Part shown: piece after piece, positions 36,801 to 45,432 of the stretch
Layout: each line of letters opens with the position of its first letter
Numbering within the stretch: the stretch's first letter is position 1
NCBI GenBank assembly: GCA_012861695.1
Contig: JAAOOA010000340.1
Coordinates: 530,852 to 594,851 of the forward strand
Reading direction: 5' to 3'
Source of the DNA: Trematomus loennbergii
Taxonomy: Eukaryota > Chordata > Actinopteri > Perciformes > Nototheniidae
Length of the DNA: 64,000 nt
Translations under genes and position numbers: made by a program
The notes under the pieces: generated by a model
Database searches by the model: none
What the model was told of the DNA's origin: nothing
Seen by the model: only the letters and a program-made list of their open reading frames with translations

Positions 36801-36988
36801 TGTGTCTGGAGACCAAACTGTACATCCTGCTGTCTGTCCTGCTGCTCACCGTCTTCACGTACCCCATCGTGGAGTATCACGAACGCAAACACCCAACACC
36901 GTCTATACAGGAGGCCGGACACCCGCCCCACAACAAGGAGGGCTTCCACAACGACCAGGGAAAAATCATCGCCCAGACACAATTGTAG
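18794..36988 (+). CDS. unc93a: unc93a, UNC-93 homolog A, eight coding exons (gene span)
   Basis: Multi-pass membrane protein of the UNC-93 family, distantly related to major facilitator transporters; its cargo is not established. Exons 18794-18883, 22768-22949, 24371-24600, 28061-28186, 30222-30433, 30657-30792, 31248-31379 and 36698-36988 all have AG/GT borders, and their phases (0, 2, 1, 1, 0, 1, 1) chain without conflict. The product is about 466 residues, close to human UNC93A (about 457). Family signatures seen are NVLVVSVGFLSLFTAYGGLQ at the N-terminus, WSAKCTYLTIAGN, VINQYFGIFFFIFQSS, NYVTCALGIQYVGYVM and AAFANYRMWESLGFVIAF. The start is the first ATG before the conserved N-terminus and has a G at -3. 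Exon 8 carries two apparent one-base deletions, described separately, so as written the frame does not reach the stop. Family identity is confident; function is inferred from family. Confidence 0.93.
19000..20291 (-). pseudogene. L2-like LINE fragment with decayed reverse transcriptase, antisense in unc93a intron 1
   Basis: On the minus strand, the frames give AAFDTVDHKILLDRLENCVG, LSGKALNWFKSYLQDKDFFV, then GSILGPILFNMLPLGQI and RHLGVVLDPDLNSKSHINTI...YYQLKNIARLR. These are consecutive parts of an L2-type non-LTR reverse transcriptase (fingers/palm with the GSILGP motif, then thumb). The catalytic DD region is lost, and frameshifts and stops break the frame. The 3' end at about 19000-19030 reads GTGCTATTTAAATAAACTTACC, typical of such tails. 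5' truncated and dead. Confidence 0.85.
20292..20904 (+). other. unc93a intron 1, nothing further recognised
   Basis: AT-rich intron sequence between the LINE and the MITE. Confidence 0.4.
20905..22251. mobile_element. Complete MITE-A copy with minisatellite, unc93a intron 1
   Basis: TTAA at 20905 and at 22248. The ends TTAAAGAGGTCCTATTATGC and its degenerate reverse (GCATCATATGTTCTCTTTAA) are inverted. The interior includes ACGTAACACTCACACTCC, GATAAGCTAAGGGGCGGGAC and CTGCAGAAAAATAAAGAGC. The array lies just inside the right end. Confidence 0.85.
21281..22216. repeat. 57-bp minisatellite array A2 (about 16 units, opposite orientation to A1)
   Basis: Very homogeneous units, TACACCTGAACATCAGCAGG...GACTCTTTAAAGTAGAGACA. 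It gives a 261-codon empty frame on the minus strand. The low divergence suggests recent expansion or active homogenisation. Confidence 0.95.
22569..22671. mobile_element. MITE-A right-end fragment without array
   Basis: AATAAAGAGCTTTTTGAACA...CATGTGTTCCCTTTAA matches the right end at 20905-22251 with the array replaced by about 20 bp. It ends about 97 bp before exon 2. Confidence 0.7.
22768..22949 (+). CDS. unc93a: unc93a exon 2
   Basis: 182 bp, phase 0 in and phase 2 out, after a TG-rich acceptor ending TGTGCAG and before the donor G/GTAATC. It encodes SSLNAEQGMGVASLSVIYAS and then IIVSSMFLPHIMIKNLGCKW, ending in a tryptophan codon split across the intron. This covers the second membrane segment and the conserved LPxxxIxxLGCK motif of UNC93A. 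A remnant of a MITE end (about 22569-22671) stops roughly 97 bp upstream. Confidence 0.92.
22950..23808 (+). other. unc93a intron 2, nothing recognised before the hAT element
   Basis: AT-rich intron with an ATT-rich patch near 23510-23640. Confidence 0.4.
23817..24320. mobile_element. hAT-like element with perfect 8-bp TSD, remnant transposase start
   Basis: 504 bp from CAGGGTGTCCGCGGGG to CCTGCATATACCCTG, flanked on both sides by TAATAATA. Inside, on the + strand near 24114, a short frame MGKCKFASKWLEDKEEGQSI resembles the first residues of a hAT transposase before it decays. Confidence 0.8.
24371..24600 (+). CDS. unc93a: unc93a exon 3
   Basis: 230 bp, completing the split Trp codon and ending one base into the next codon, with acceptor TCTCTCAG and donor AACG/GTAGGA. 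It encodes YTLIPTSAVLGLGGAPLWSA, then KCTYLTIAGN and VINQYFGIFFFIFQSSAVWG, the most strongly conserved block of the family, covering two membrane segments. The preceding intron holds a hAT-like element with a perfect 8-bp target duplication. Confidence 0.93.
24850..25540. mobile_element. Rearranged MITE-A fragment with array A3, unc93a intron 3
   Basis: Interior sequence (GCGCTCCAACACATTGTACG) at 24870-24910 is joined directly to a 57-bp array oriented opposite to its arrangement in the intact copy, so this copy is rearranged or truncated. Confidence 0.7.
24920..25540. repeat. 57-bp minisatellite array A3 (about 11 units)
   Basis: Same unit as A1, same orientation as A1, near identical copies. 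Empty frames of 226 and 250 codons cross it on the two strands. Confidence 0.95.
25537..25988. mobile_element. MITE with 40-bp terminal inverted repeats
   Basis: ATTTATAAAACGGACAAGCC...CAATCTGATTGGT at 25537-25577 is mirrored at 25948-25988 with one mismatch. It abuts array A3 directly. Confidence 0.85.
25989..27290. mobile_element. Nested inverted-repeat and direct-repeat element cluster, unc93a intron 3
   Basis: Bases 26563-26838 repeat 25668-25930 (GCAGCGGTCCAGACATAGAC, GGCATTAGGGCAGGGATATC). Bases 27176-27272 repeat 26405-26507 (CGATTCTGATTGGTCAATTC). A hairpin element lies at 27020-27183. Together these suggest repeated insertion of one MITE family into itself. Confidence 0.7.
27020..27183. 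repeat. Hairpin with 55-bp arms and a central perfect palindrome
   Basis: Arms CCATGTAATAAGCGGGATAA... (27020-27075) and its complement (27127-27183), with few mismatches. The 20-bp palindrome ATGCAGATCTAGATCTGCAT is at 27104-27123. Confidence 0.85.
27291..28060 (+). other. unc93a intron 3, 3' part, nothing recognised
   Basis: AT-rich intron with no repeat ends seen. Confidence 0.4.
28061..28186 (+). CDS. unc93a: unc93a exon 4 (extracellular/lumenal loop)
   Basis: 126 bp, phase 1 in and phase 1 out, acceptor TTTCCTGTCAG and donor ATCG/GTAACT. It encodes TIPEEQLLACGAADCSLNLN and then MNTTSTRPAQELVWTLVGCY. The NTT and NTTS sequons fit the glycosylated hydrophilic loop found at this place in UNC93A, and two cysteines (ACG...DC) match the human loop (SCGASDC). 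Confidence 0.9.
28272..28982. mobile_element. Near-palindromic MITE with 41-bp TIRs and 6-bp TSD, unc93a intron 4
   Basis: TATGGCAAGCCGATTTAGCT... at the left matches the reverse complement of the right end over 41 bp with two mismatches; GGAGAC flanks both sides. The interior is built from about a dozen roughly 50-bp modules alternating ACTAGT and GATATC, both self-complementary words. Confidence 0.85.
29076..29607. mobile_element. TTAA-flanked MITE-C, complete copy, unc93a intron 4
   Basis: TTAAAGGGGACCTATCATGC at the left and GCATGATAGGTCCACTTTAA at the right. 532 bp, non-coding. It is related in its ends to MITE families A and B. Confidence 0.8.
29787..29853. repeat. Segment also present at 22499-22563
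   Basis: GAAAATAGATCACCAGATTT...TTTCACTTGCCTCTC...ACTTCCG occurs in introns 1 and 4 with a few mismatches. Confidence 0.75.
30222..30433 (+). CDS. unc93a: unc93a exon 5
   Basis: 212 bp, phase 1 in and phase 0 out, acceptor CTGTATTTTAG and donor AAG/GTGAGG. It encodes a hydrophobic segment (VGVLAMIIVAVFLDNI), a charged cytosolic stretch, then KTFLATFRLLKDWRLLTLIP and LTMYSGFEQSFLSGEYTK. This matches the human LSTFKLYRDKRLCLLILLPLYSG region. Confidence 0.92.
30657..30792 (+). CDS. unc93a: unc93a exon 6
   Basis: 136 bp, phase 0 in and phase 1 out, acceptor TTTCTCTGCAG and donor TTTG/GTAAAT. It encodes NYVTCALGIQYVGYVMMCFG, then ATNSVCSFLFGRLARYTGRA. This corresponds to the human SYVTCTLGIQFVGYVMICFS block. 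Intron 5, on the 5' side, is only 223 bp, the shortest in the gene. Confidence 0.92.
31248..31379 (+). CDS. unc93a: unc93a exon 7
   Basis: 132 bp, phase 1 in and phase 1 out, acceptor CTGTCTTCAG and donor AACG/GTAAGA. It encodes ALTNFSCIIALLIWRPHPDQ, then LPVFFVFPALWGMADAIWQT and QTN. The ALWGMADAIWQTQ motif is typical of UNC93A. The following intron is 5.3 kb and contains a piggyBac-like element and a 37-bp minisatellite. Confidence 0.92.
31380..32229 (+). other. unc93a intron 7, 5' part, nothing recognised
   Basis: Mixed intron sequence, no clear repeat borders. Confidence 0.35.
32230..32482. mobile_element. MITE-C fragment, inverted relative to 29076
   Basis: Ends GTTTTGCATGATAGGTCC and includes CCCGTTTTTAGAGATTTGGG, matching the left half of MITE-C on the other strand. 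Confidence 0.7.
33136..34580. mobile_element. piggyBac-like element with TTAA ends and transposase remnant, unc93a intron 7
   Basis: TTAACCCTTTGGAGTC at the left and GACTCCAAAGGGTTAA at the right; 1445 bp. Bases 33232-33456 are repeated at 33457-33681 (225-bp tandem duplication). A short + strand frame at 33900-34025 is described separately. Confidence 0.85.
33900..34025 (+). pseudogene. Remnant N-terminus of a piggyBac-like transposase
   Basis: 41 codons, MMKRTLNVSQAISLFFDMEE followed by an acidic run and PSVDRNCFEAWHR, then stop. Basic start plus acidic stretch is how piggyBac/PGBD transposases begin. No catalytic domain remains. The assignment rests on the element ends more than on this peptide. 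Confidence 0.5.
34581..35235 (+). other. unc93a intron 7, middle, nothing recognised
   Basis: AT-rich intron between the piggyBac-like element and MITE-B. Confidence 0.35.
35236..36672. mobile_element. Truncated MITE-B copy with minisatellite B1, unc93a intron 7
   Basis: Left part ACCTTGGTTGCTGATTGGCT...TTTTCAGACAGG matches the interior of the complete copy at 49817-50323 in reverse, then a long array, then the element end (GTGGATTTGCACAATAGATGACC). It ends about 25 bp before exon 8's acceptor. Confidence 0.85.
35396..36645. repeat. 37-bp minisatellite array B1 (about 34 units, irregular)
   Basis: Unit: AGAGGGGACACATGTTGATG + TAGAAGAGACATGAAGA. Many units have one- or two-base losses. Three units equal 111 bp, so open frames run through on the minus strand (up to 560 codons). 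They are repeat artefacts, not proteins. Confidence 0.95.
36698..36988 (+). CDS. unc93a: unc93a exon 8 (terminal, apparent double frameshift)
   Basis: The acceptor is TTTCTGTCCGCAG. The exon starts in the expected phase with ALYG, then the family sequence continues in a different frame as LFSRHKE and in the third frame as AAFANYRMWESLGFVIAF through to GKIIAQTQL and TAG. Aligned to human LYGVLFEKSKEAAFANYR, two single bases are missing: one just after the GGA codon near 36709 and one near 36731. Read literally, the frame stops about 15 codons into the exon. This is either assembly error or loss of the C-terminal third of the membrane domain. The tail after FTYPIVEYHERKH is variable and hydrophilic. 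Confidence 0.88.
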   Translation, partial: LFTDPLFSAQRAAFANYRMWESLGFVIAFAYSTFLCLETKLYILLSVLLLTVFTYPIVEYHERKHPTPSIQEAGHPPHNKEGFHNDQGKIIAQTQL

Positions 36989-37545
36989 GGACAGATTTAC
37001 AGGAGTTTTTGTTGTTTTTTTGCACCCTGTTCTGGACAGTAAGATGGAAATTAAGGGTCTACATTGATGCCAAAACATTTCAAATTACCCTGAAAAACTA
37101 AGAGAGTTATGGAGGTTCAATCAGACACTGCACCCTGATTTTACTGGTTCAGCCACCCTCCCTAAAAAAAACTCCTTTCCCGTTTTCCATACATTTCACA
37201 AAAGTAAAAAACCGTAAATATCTATTCTTGTATATTTGACTCAATGAGTGTTTATAGGTTTTTGTTGGTAAAAATATTTTGTTTTGTGTCTCATTTACCC
37301 GTGTTAAACGCAGATTATGTACAGGTAAATGCGGGTAAAATAGAGATTATATTAGTGGATCTTATTGCCTTTTTTTAAGTGTTAAAGGGCTGTTTTACAT
37401 TATCAGGATTTGTGCAATTATGAAACCAACACATTTTCTACTAAGCAGTATTGTTTCACATCTTTTTTTAATGTTACTGAACTGTAACTGAAAAGCATAT
37501 ACTGTAAATGTTGATAAATGTTGAATAAATGTTTTACTATTTGTG
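36989..37545 (+). other. unc93a: unc93a 3' UTR with polyadenylation signal
   Basis: AT-rich sequence directly after the stop codon. A canonical AATAAA lies at 37524-37529, followed by T-rich sequence, so cleavage is expected near 37545. A hAT-like element begins at 37553, within bases of the expected cleavage site. The 3' end is inferred; no transcript data are available. Confidence 0.6.
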
Positions 37546-37552
37546 TCAAAAG

Positions 37553-38362
37553 CAGTGGCGGCGCCAGAGATTTCTTTTGGGGTGCTGTGGGGTAGCTTGA
37601 CGTTTCATATAGAGGGTGCTCAAACATGTAGGGTTCCCATTAGGTACCGGGCGCTGCAGAGGAACGTTCTACTGCAACACTCCCCACACGCACGCACAAT
37701 GAAGAGATCTATGGATACATCTCAACACCCATTTGAAACAGAACTGTAAACAGATTTTCTATTTCTTATGGATATTTTATAAATCACTCTCCTTTTAAAC
37801 TGTATTCTTGTTTTACTGTCTTATATTTCATACCTGTTTTTCATTTATGCTCTTATTTTTTTTTATACCTATAATGATCATATAAACGTGTGCCTCGGAA
37901 ATAGTTATTTACATTAATCGTGACCAAACCGTTTGAGACTCACTGAGATAACTTAGATTAAAGTTAACTATCTAAACACTAAATATCTAAAGTATTTTAC
38001 TTCACCTGAGCTGAGGTTATCTGAGCCTCTCATGTCTGTCTGACAGGAGAGAGTTCTCCTCCACCTTGTTGTTGAAAAAGCTCCTTATATCCGTTAGCAT
38101 AGCTAGCTAGCACCAGATGGTAACCACAACGATCTCCGGTACAGGTGCGCGCTCTTTCTCGCTCGCGCACGCACACATAATGGCTCGAATGAAACACAGA
38201 AGTATGCTACTTGTACTGTAGCATATTATTTAGAATCAATCTTTTTTCAAATTATGAATTTCACACAAAAAATAAAAATAAAGACATACATTTCTTGTGG
38301 GTGCTATGGCTATCCTGGGGGGTGCTTCAGCATCCTCTAGCGCCCCCCTGGCGCCACCACTG
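37553..38362. mobile_element. hAT-like element with perfect 8-bp TSD beside the unc93a polyadenylation site
   Basis: CAGTGGCGGCGCCAGAGA to CTGGCGCCACCACTG, 810 bp, flanked by GTCAAAAG on both sides. No transposase frame. Confidence 0.88.
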
Positions 38363-38404
38363 GTCAAAAGGCTACTGAATTCTTTACACTCATGTCCAAT
38401 CCCT

Positions 38405-38600
38405 TCCAGTGTTGGAATATAAACTAAGTATATTTATGCAAGTACTGTACCACTTTTAAGGTACTTGTAAATGAATATTTCCATTTTATGCTACTTTTTA
38501 ATTTGAATTCGTAACATTTTGGAGGCCGATATTGTACTTTTTACTTGCGAACATAGTTTACTAAGGTAATTTGATTATACTTCACATTTATTTGCAGAAC
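38405..38600. mobile_element. Fragment of common fish repeat (CCAGTGTTGGAA type)
   Basis: The AAACTAAGTATATTTATGCA and TACTGTACCACTTTTAAGG words are typical of the abundant CAGTGGTGGAAAGTAAC family. Confidence 0.45.
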
Positions 38601-39489
38601 TTAAAGTGGACATTTAATAGTGCTTTTCGGGGGGGGGAGTGAAACTTTAGATTTCAGCCTTGCAGACCATTGACATGCACTAAAACCCTATATAACACAC
38701 GACAGGAAAGGGGGAAACCCAAAAACTAAATAAAGCCTCTTAAACCTTTAAAAAGACAGATTTTCCAGCTGATTGAAGAACATACGGGGACAAACGGCTG
38801 CATTTCAAATGGTGCTTTTATTGCAATGTGTTGCATTCCCACATTCATGGATGTTATAGATTTGTTAGTCAAAGCATCATTCCTCAAGGTGGCATCCTCA
38901 CCTTGGAAAAAAAAAAAAAAAGCAGAGGGATCAAATGCACGAGGTGTTTGTGTTTTGAGTGTAGTAGAGAAGTGTGTGTGTAAACTTGAGCAGCTACGAA
39001 CATATGGATAAACAAAACCTCCCAATTTTTTTAGACTTCCAGTAGATGCAAGTGTTTTTGTTTGTGTGTCCGCCCGCAGGACTCTCACTGCCCGCAGGAC
39101 TGGACCCGGCCTGAGACTGATTGTCTACAACATTCAAAAAGAAAAACGTAGATGTCTTTATATTCACGTTACACACCTGAACAGAGGGTCGGGGTGGGGG
39201 GGTAAAAGAGACAGAGAGAGAGAAAGAGAAAATATAACATGCATAAGATTCTCCCAGATGAACATTGTCACTCATATTGTCTTGTAATAGCTGCTCCGAT
39301 GCCTCTTTTGAAAACAAACTTTACATGAGTGTAATATACAAACAAACGGACGGAAATGAGTAAAATGTATAATATATATTTATATATATTAATTGTACAA
39401 GGGAGAAAGTGGAACCTTGGTCATTTTCCTCGCAAATTATCCAGAGAAAGCATCACCTACTGTAACCCCCAGACATGAACACAAAGTGG

Positions 39490-39521
<32 letters not shown>

Positions 39522-42500
39522 AGTCTTACAATACTAACTTGATGCTGTTCACACAGAGAAGAGAGTAGCACCAGAATGATGGGAGTTAAAGGACTGCAGA
39601 GATAGGTGCACAAATACCAGTTTGGACCAATCACAGGAGAGGATTTCTTCAGATCGTCAGGAAAGAGAATTCTACGTTTCGCTTGGATATCATGATATTT
39701 TGAGCAAATATCTCAATAAAGACAATATGAGGTTAACTATGGGTGCTTTTACAATTATTTATCCAATTACTTTTGATAAATAATCATCAGAAAGTGGATT
39801 TATTGAGTAGATGGGAAAAGGCGAAATATTTTAAAAACTAGAACCATGTTTAAATTCAGAATGTGTTCAATTTGCAAGGAAAATCCATGAATTTTGCCAT
39901 ATTACAATATCCAAAACTTAATCTAATCTTGCCAAGCTTTAACCCTTTATTTTTGGAATATATATTATCAAACTTCTTCGTTTTTTAGCTATGATATTCG
40001 GCAATAATAATTATTTTTGACAAACACCTCAATAGAACTACTGTGATGATATTCTAAGGTTGACTATGCCTTCACACGATGATACATAATGAAGATTTTT
40101 GATAAGTGATCATCAGTAATGTGGATTAAATGATAATTAAAGCGAACATCTCATGCGTCAAATTTCCCAGTTTTTTTTTTTAGCTTTCAACTTCACAAAT
40201 CCTGCAGCATGCATTGGTCACGTTCTGGTATTTTTATGCACATATTCCCAGAGAACCAGAGGATACAAGCAGCACAAACATGTCAGTGCACAGCTGTAGC
40301 TAAGTCTCACACAACCAGGATTAAAAAAAAAAAGTGTCCACCTTGGTTTAAGGAAAAACACGTTTGAAGCTGCGGGCGCGGCTGCGGCGGCGGCGGCTAA
40401 CGAGCTAACTGTTGCTAAAAACAGGAATGTTCTGAGAGTTGAAGCGGCAGGTTTTTTTTTTTTTTACAGTTTGCAGAGAGGAAGAGGAGAAAAGAGGGAG
40501 TCACCTGAAGAAGATTGGCATAGTATTTATACTGAGGATCGGTTGGTAGACAGAGACAAAGAGAGGCGTTACGAAGGTGTTCCATTTTGAAGCCGTTCGG
40601 ATAATGGGTATCCTTACAGTCGAGTTCTTCGTGAAGAACCTGAGCTACTCGTTTAATTTTTACATTCAGGGGACTTTTTAATTCCATCTCTTGAATGCAT
40701 GATGGCCTTTTCACTTCCAAGTAAATATGATATATATATAAAGTGCAAAATTAGATTGTATTTGCAAATATTTCCTGGAATAATTTGATTAATCTACGTG
40801 TGTAAAAAAGTCAGTTTATTATACAGTTTATTTTTTTTACAAAGGTGAAAAAAGGTTTTAAAAAAAACCCTGGTTAACAAGGTTACTATTGTTAAACAGC
40901 AAAGAGAAATCTCCACTGCAGAAAGTATATACACGAGGCACCTTAGTTTGGTATCAAGGATTCAGGGAATGGAGAAAAGAGTCAACTAAAGACGGGGGCT
41001 TTTTATCATTAATCTCTACAAATACTCTGCCTATGAAATCAATGATTTAGTGTTGCTCCAGTGTTACATCTACATCGTTAGGAAATGCTTGTTTCAGTAA
41101 GGTGCATAGCAATTAAATTCCTGTAAACGGAAATAACACTTCAGGCACAAAAAAGACCTCATTGGCGAAACAAAGGAGGCGTCTCCAAAGCGACTGAGGC
41201 GTCTTCAGAGGACAGGTTGGGTGTTGAGAATAAGCGAGGAACATGCAGCCGTGTGTGGGAGAAAGAGAAGCCGCTACATAACGTCCAGTGATGGCGAGGT
41301 TTGCATACGATATCCATCAAAACATCTCGAAAGCTTTGGTCGTGTACTAATGCGAAGAAAGGCTACATCAGTTTGAGAAATGACGAGAAAAACCCACTGT
41401 TTTTACACGACAACCAGGCAATGCTTCTCCATGAAACCAAGGCTCCACTCTCCCAGATCTGCTTAAACCTTTGAAAGAGAAAATTAAATAATATGGCCTT
41501 TTTGTTTTTGTTTTGTTTTGTTAAATTAACCCGTACAAAAAAAAGCCAGTCCACACTGCTTCTCTCTCTCTCAGTAAAATCACATTCAGCAGTCGCTAGA
41601 AACCATTCTCTGGCAAACGTTTCGTGTTGTTTTTAAAATCTGAAACACCCCTGTGCAGGGTCTAAAGAGTAGAAAGAAGAAAAGAATCAAACCAGGACAT
41701 CTTCCACTTTTCCATCTTAGAGAACACCAGATATACAGTATTAATCACTTACACTCACACACTCACTGATAGTCATATAACATACACGCATCATCAGGAA
41801 AATAAAAAAAGTAGAAAATAAAATCATGACGGAGGCGAGTAGTTTTTTTTTCTCTTACCACAAACTCGGAGCACTACTTTTGTGTTTGATTCTGAACAAA
41901 TACATATTCACATTTCTCTGTTATATACATTATGTTAACATCTTGAAAGTTATAAAAGAGCCTTGTACCTGTTGTTGTAGTGAGGGAAAAAAAAAAAATG
42001 GAGGGAACAAACATTACATTGGTTGTATTTGGCATGTTTTTCATAAGCTGCTGTTTGTAGAGGAATGCCTATTCCACGCAGCAGTGACAGGAAGGATGGA
42101 GGTTATCAATACTGTGTGTGTGTGAAACAAGAGGAGGCAGAAACTGGCAGAATCCTTCCCATACAAAATAATAAAATACATTCTTCCACTTTGTGCAGCT
42201 TCTGTCTCTTCTGAGTATTTGTACATCGACCAAACAGTGGCGCGCAGGACTGTCCGACCGCTGAGTTCACACTGAGAGAGACACCGTCAGGAGTTGTTTT
42301 ACTCGTACAATAACATGGAGGAGGTTTGGCTGCGTGAGAAGCTGTCTTATCAAATGCTGCGTATAATACGTGCAACATGGGAACAAATCGAAGTGCAGGC
42401 ATAAAAAAACCTCCAATCTACAGATGTTTGATTGAACAAACGTTTTTGCTCCAGTTCGCACCCTAAAATGTTACATTGCTTTTAAAATAAACAAGGGAGG

Positions 42501-42554
42501 AGTGCATATCATCAAAGAACGAAAGAGGAATTAAACTGTTAAAAACTGGAGGAG

Positions 42555-43060
42555 GGCTGCAGGTCGATCTTGATAAAACCTTTTTTGACATTATCTGCTG
42601 ATGCTAATCTCAGGTGAGTTTTCTACATGCATTTTGAGTTTTATTTTGGCTTTTAAAGCAGAAAATGGCATCACCTACTGTTTCCAGAATGTCCTGTGTT
42701 CCTAATGCTTCCCTGTTTTATATAAGAGTTCAAATTGAATATGTTTCGTACTGTTTCGATTAAAAGCGTGTAGGTGGACTTGGACAAGTAACGTCTCAGT
42801 TTGGAGGTATATAGACAGTTTTATCTGAGACATGTTTACATAAAACTGCAGTCGATCTGGATGAAACACGTTTTTTAAAGTATAAACTAATGGTAATCTC
42901 ATGAGAGCTGGAAATCACGCTTTATTTTGTGTTGACCAATATCGGCTGTTTCCAGATTTTCCTGTGAGGATTTGATGCTTGACCTCTTCTATATACGATT
43001 ATAAATTGAATATGTTTTAGATATGGTCGAACAAAAGTGTGTAGATGCACCCGGGGACTG
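42555..43060. repeat. Diverged tandem duplication (two units of about 215-290 bp)
   Basis: Units at about 42560-42790 and 42848-43060 share GTCGATCT, GGTAATCTCA / GCTAATCTCA, CTGTTTCCAGA, AAATTGAATATGTTT and AAAGTGTGTAGATG / AAAGCGTGTAGGTG in the same order. Confidence 0.7.
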
Positions 43061-43884
43061 TGATGGACCGTTTCTCGTCATTTTACAGACCTAACAGTTA
43101 ATCAAATTGTATAAAAATCATCGTTATTGGCACCCTAAACCTCAGAATACATATTTGTCCTCCTTAGAAGTGCTTGGTAGCCAGCCTTGTTGAATAAAGT
43201 ATACAACATTGCCAAAAGAGTAAAGCAGAAATATCTGATCAAACAAAACTCACAGTGTGAACTCACGGCAAAAAGGAAAGACTCTCTGATAAAGAAAACA
43301 ATAATAATGAGGTAATAAAAGGTGCACTACTGATGGTTTCTAATAAATATACACACAGAAAAATAGAAAAATAAAATCTCAGAAAGTCTCTGTAAATCAT
43401 GTGTAAAAAGTGTTTCTGCAGACTTGTTAGAGAAACACTTTAAAAGGTGAGAGTCCTCTGTTTGGACACACAGCTGAGCACAAAGTGGTTTTCTCACATC
43501 GTACGACATCGAGGAGTGTGTGTGGAATGTCGACCTTTTGCATACTATCCCTCTTTTATCTGTTGCATACGTTGAAGTATCTCTGTACACAGGAGAGCCC
43601 TATTCCACTGAAGGGAGCGTCAGAGTGCAATGAGTGAGGAGTTCGGTAGTTGCATTTTCTCTTTTTACAGAAACGTCCCAAAATCTTGAATGTGAGGTCT
43701 GCGCTGTGTGCAAAAAAAAAAAAACCCTCTCCACAGAATCCACTACTGTCTCAGCAAACCAAGACCAGGGATGTTGTGGCATTTTTGACAGAAAAAGGGC
43801 TTTTGTGGTTGTTTTAAATCACTAAATATCTTCTAATTCACTACTCAAAAGACAGATTTAAGAATCGTACACTAATATTTTGGC

Positions 43885-44142
43885 TTAAAGAGGACATATG
43901 CTTATTTTCAGGTTCATATTTTGTGTCTCTACTGTGACATGTCAACCGCTAAGAGATGTCCCGCCCCTTCAAGTACAATGTGTTTAAGCGCCAGCCAATG
44001 GGAGCGCGAGTGTTCAATAGTGATGTCACTATGTTCCTGAAGTAAACTGGAAGGGAACAGGATTTTAGCCTTTGCAGACCATTTACATGCACTAAAACTA
44101 CAGGATAGGGAACGCCACAAAGTTCATAATAGGGCCCTTTAA
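43885..44142. mobile_element. Compact MITE-A copy without minisatellite
   Basis: TTAAAGAGGACATATGCTTA to ATAGGGCCCTTTAA, 258 bp. The subterminal stretch that is amplified elsewhere occurs here once (TTTTCAGGTTCATATTTTGT, GTCTCTACTGTGACATGT). Confidence 0.85.
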
Positions 44143-45432
44143 TATGTCAGACTTTCTTATTTCTAATATCCAGATCATTCAAAAATCATGTAATCATTTA
44201 GAGGCAACATCTCGGGAAGGTTTGTCCTTTTTCTTCTCAACTTCCTGTCAGTGTGCATTATAATCCGCACATCTTTTCCGATGTTTTCTTTGTCAACAGA
44301 GGTCTGTTATCGCTGAGAGAGACAGTGGCCCAACCCAAACCACCCTACCCCTCCGTTTGCGCATTCTTGCGGAGGGTCGCCACATTAAGTGCTGTTCCAA
44401 ACCAACGAGTGTGGAGGGGAGTGGGTTATCAAGCCCTCAAACAGCGAGTCTGCGTCGGTGCTGACTTCACGTGCTGCCCTACCTGACCGGTCTCAACGCT
44501 GTGCGTGTCCGTCAGGAAACAAGCCGTTTACAAACAGTTCCATCAAACATCCACTGATAATTTGCGATGTTAACAACCTCATGATGACCTCATATTTTTT
44601 AACTTAGGATCGTATACCTATTATTATAAAGTTGTGTATATTTACAGCCTGTTGCAAAAACTAAGAAGCTTATAAACATCAGGTTTAAAACTAAAATACA
44701 CAATTAAAGGGTTTGGAGTTTATTTTAGTTCTTAATTTGGAGTTTTATTTTAGTTCTTAATTTGTATTTGTTGTCTAAGAGATGCTAATTTGAAACCGTT
44801 GTTACATACAGTTACGGCATTTCCTGTTTCTGCCGGAGAGAGGGGAGTTTGTCCCAAAGCTTGCCGCTGTATTTACTCCCTCCATCTGACAGGAGGGAGC
44901 TCGTTGCGCTGCGAGTGTCACTCCACGGAGTTCACTCAGAGGGGGAGTGTGTAGGGGTAGGGTGTAGGGCGTGGTTTGGGATTGGGCCAGTGTCTGACTG
45001 AGCAACAGTAGTCAACAGAAAACTGTGTGTGTGTGTGTTTAGCCAGTGGAGTGAAGTCTTCATCGGGGAACCAGAGGTGGAGGGAGAAGAGGGTTGAATC
45101 CCAAAAAATAATAAAAGAGGAGAAAATAAAAGTGTTTTTTGGCGACTCAACCCTCCTGTTTCGATTCGATTTCATGACAGCTTTTAAATGATCCATCACA
45201 TCTTTGTCAGGAACTTCTATTACTAACGCCTCTACTTAAATGTCATTATATAGGAACAATATCCAAAATGTTTTTTGCTGTGATTATATGTGGCTGCGGC
45301 TAGGTACCGTTAGCATCACCAGCAAAAAAACGCATTTTAAGATATTATTATTTCTTTCTTTATATGGTTACAAACACATGTACTGTCTGACAAGTTCTCT
45401 TGAAAGTATTGTACATACATAAGAATAAAAAA

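Noticed and set aside
35385..37078. Minus-strand open frames of 386 and 560 codons (serine/cysteine-rich periodic peptide)
   Set aside because: They are translations of the 37-bp minisatellite, whose three-unit period is divisible by three. No start context, no family, and the frame crosses unc93a exon 8 in antisense.
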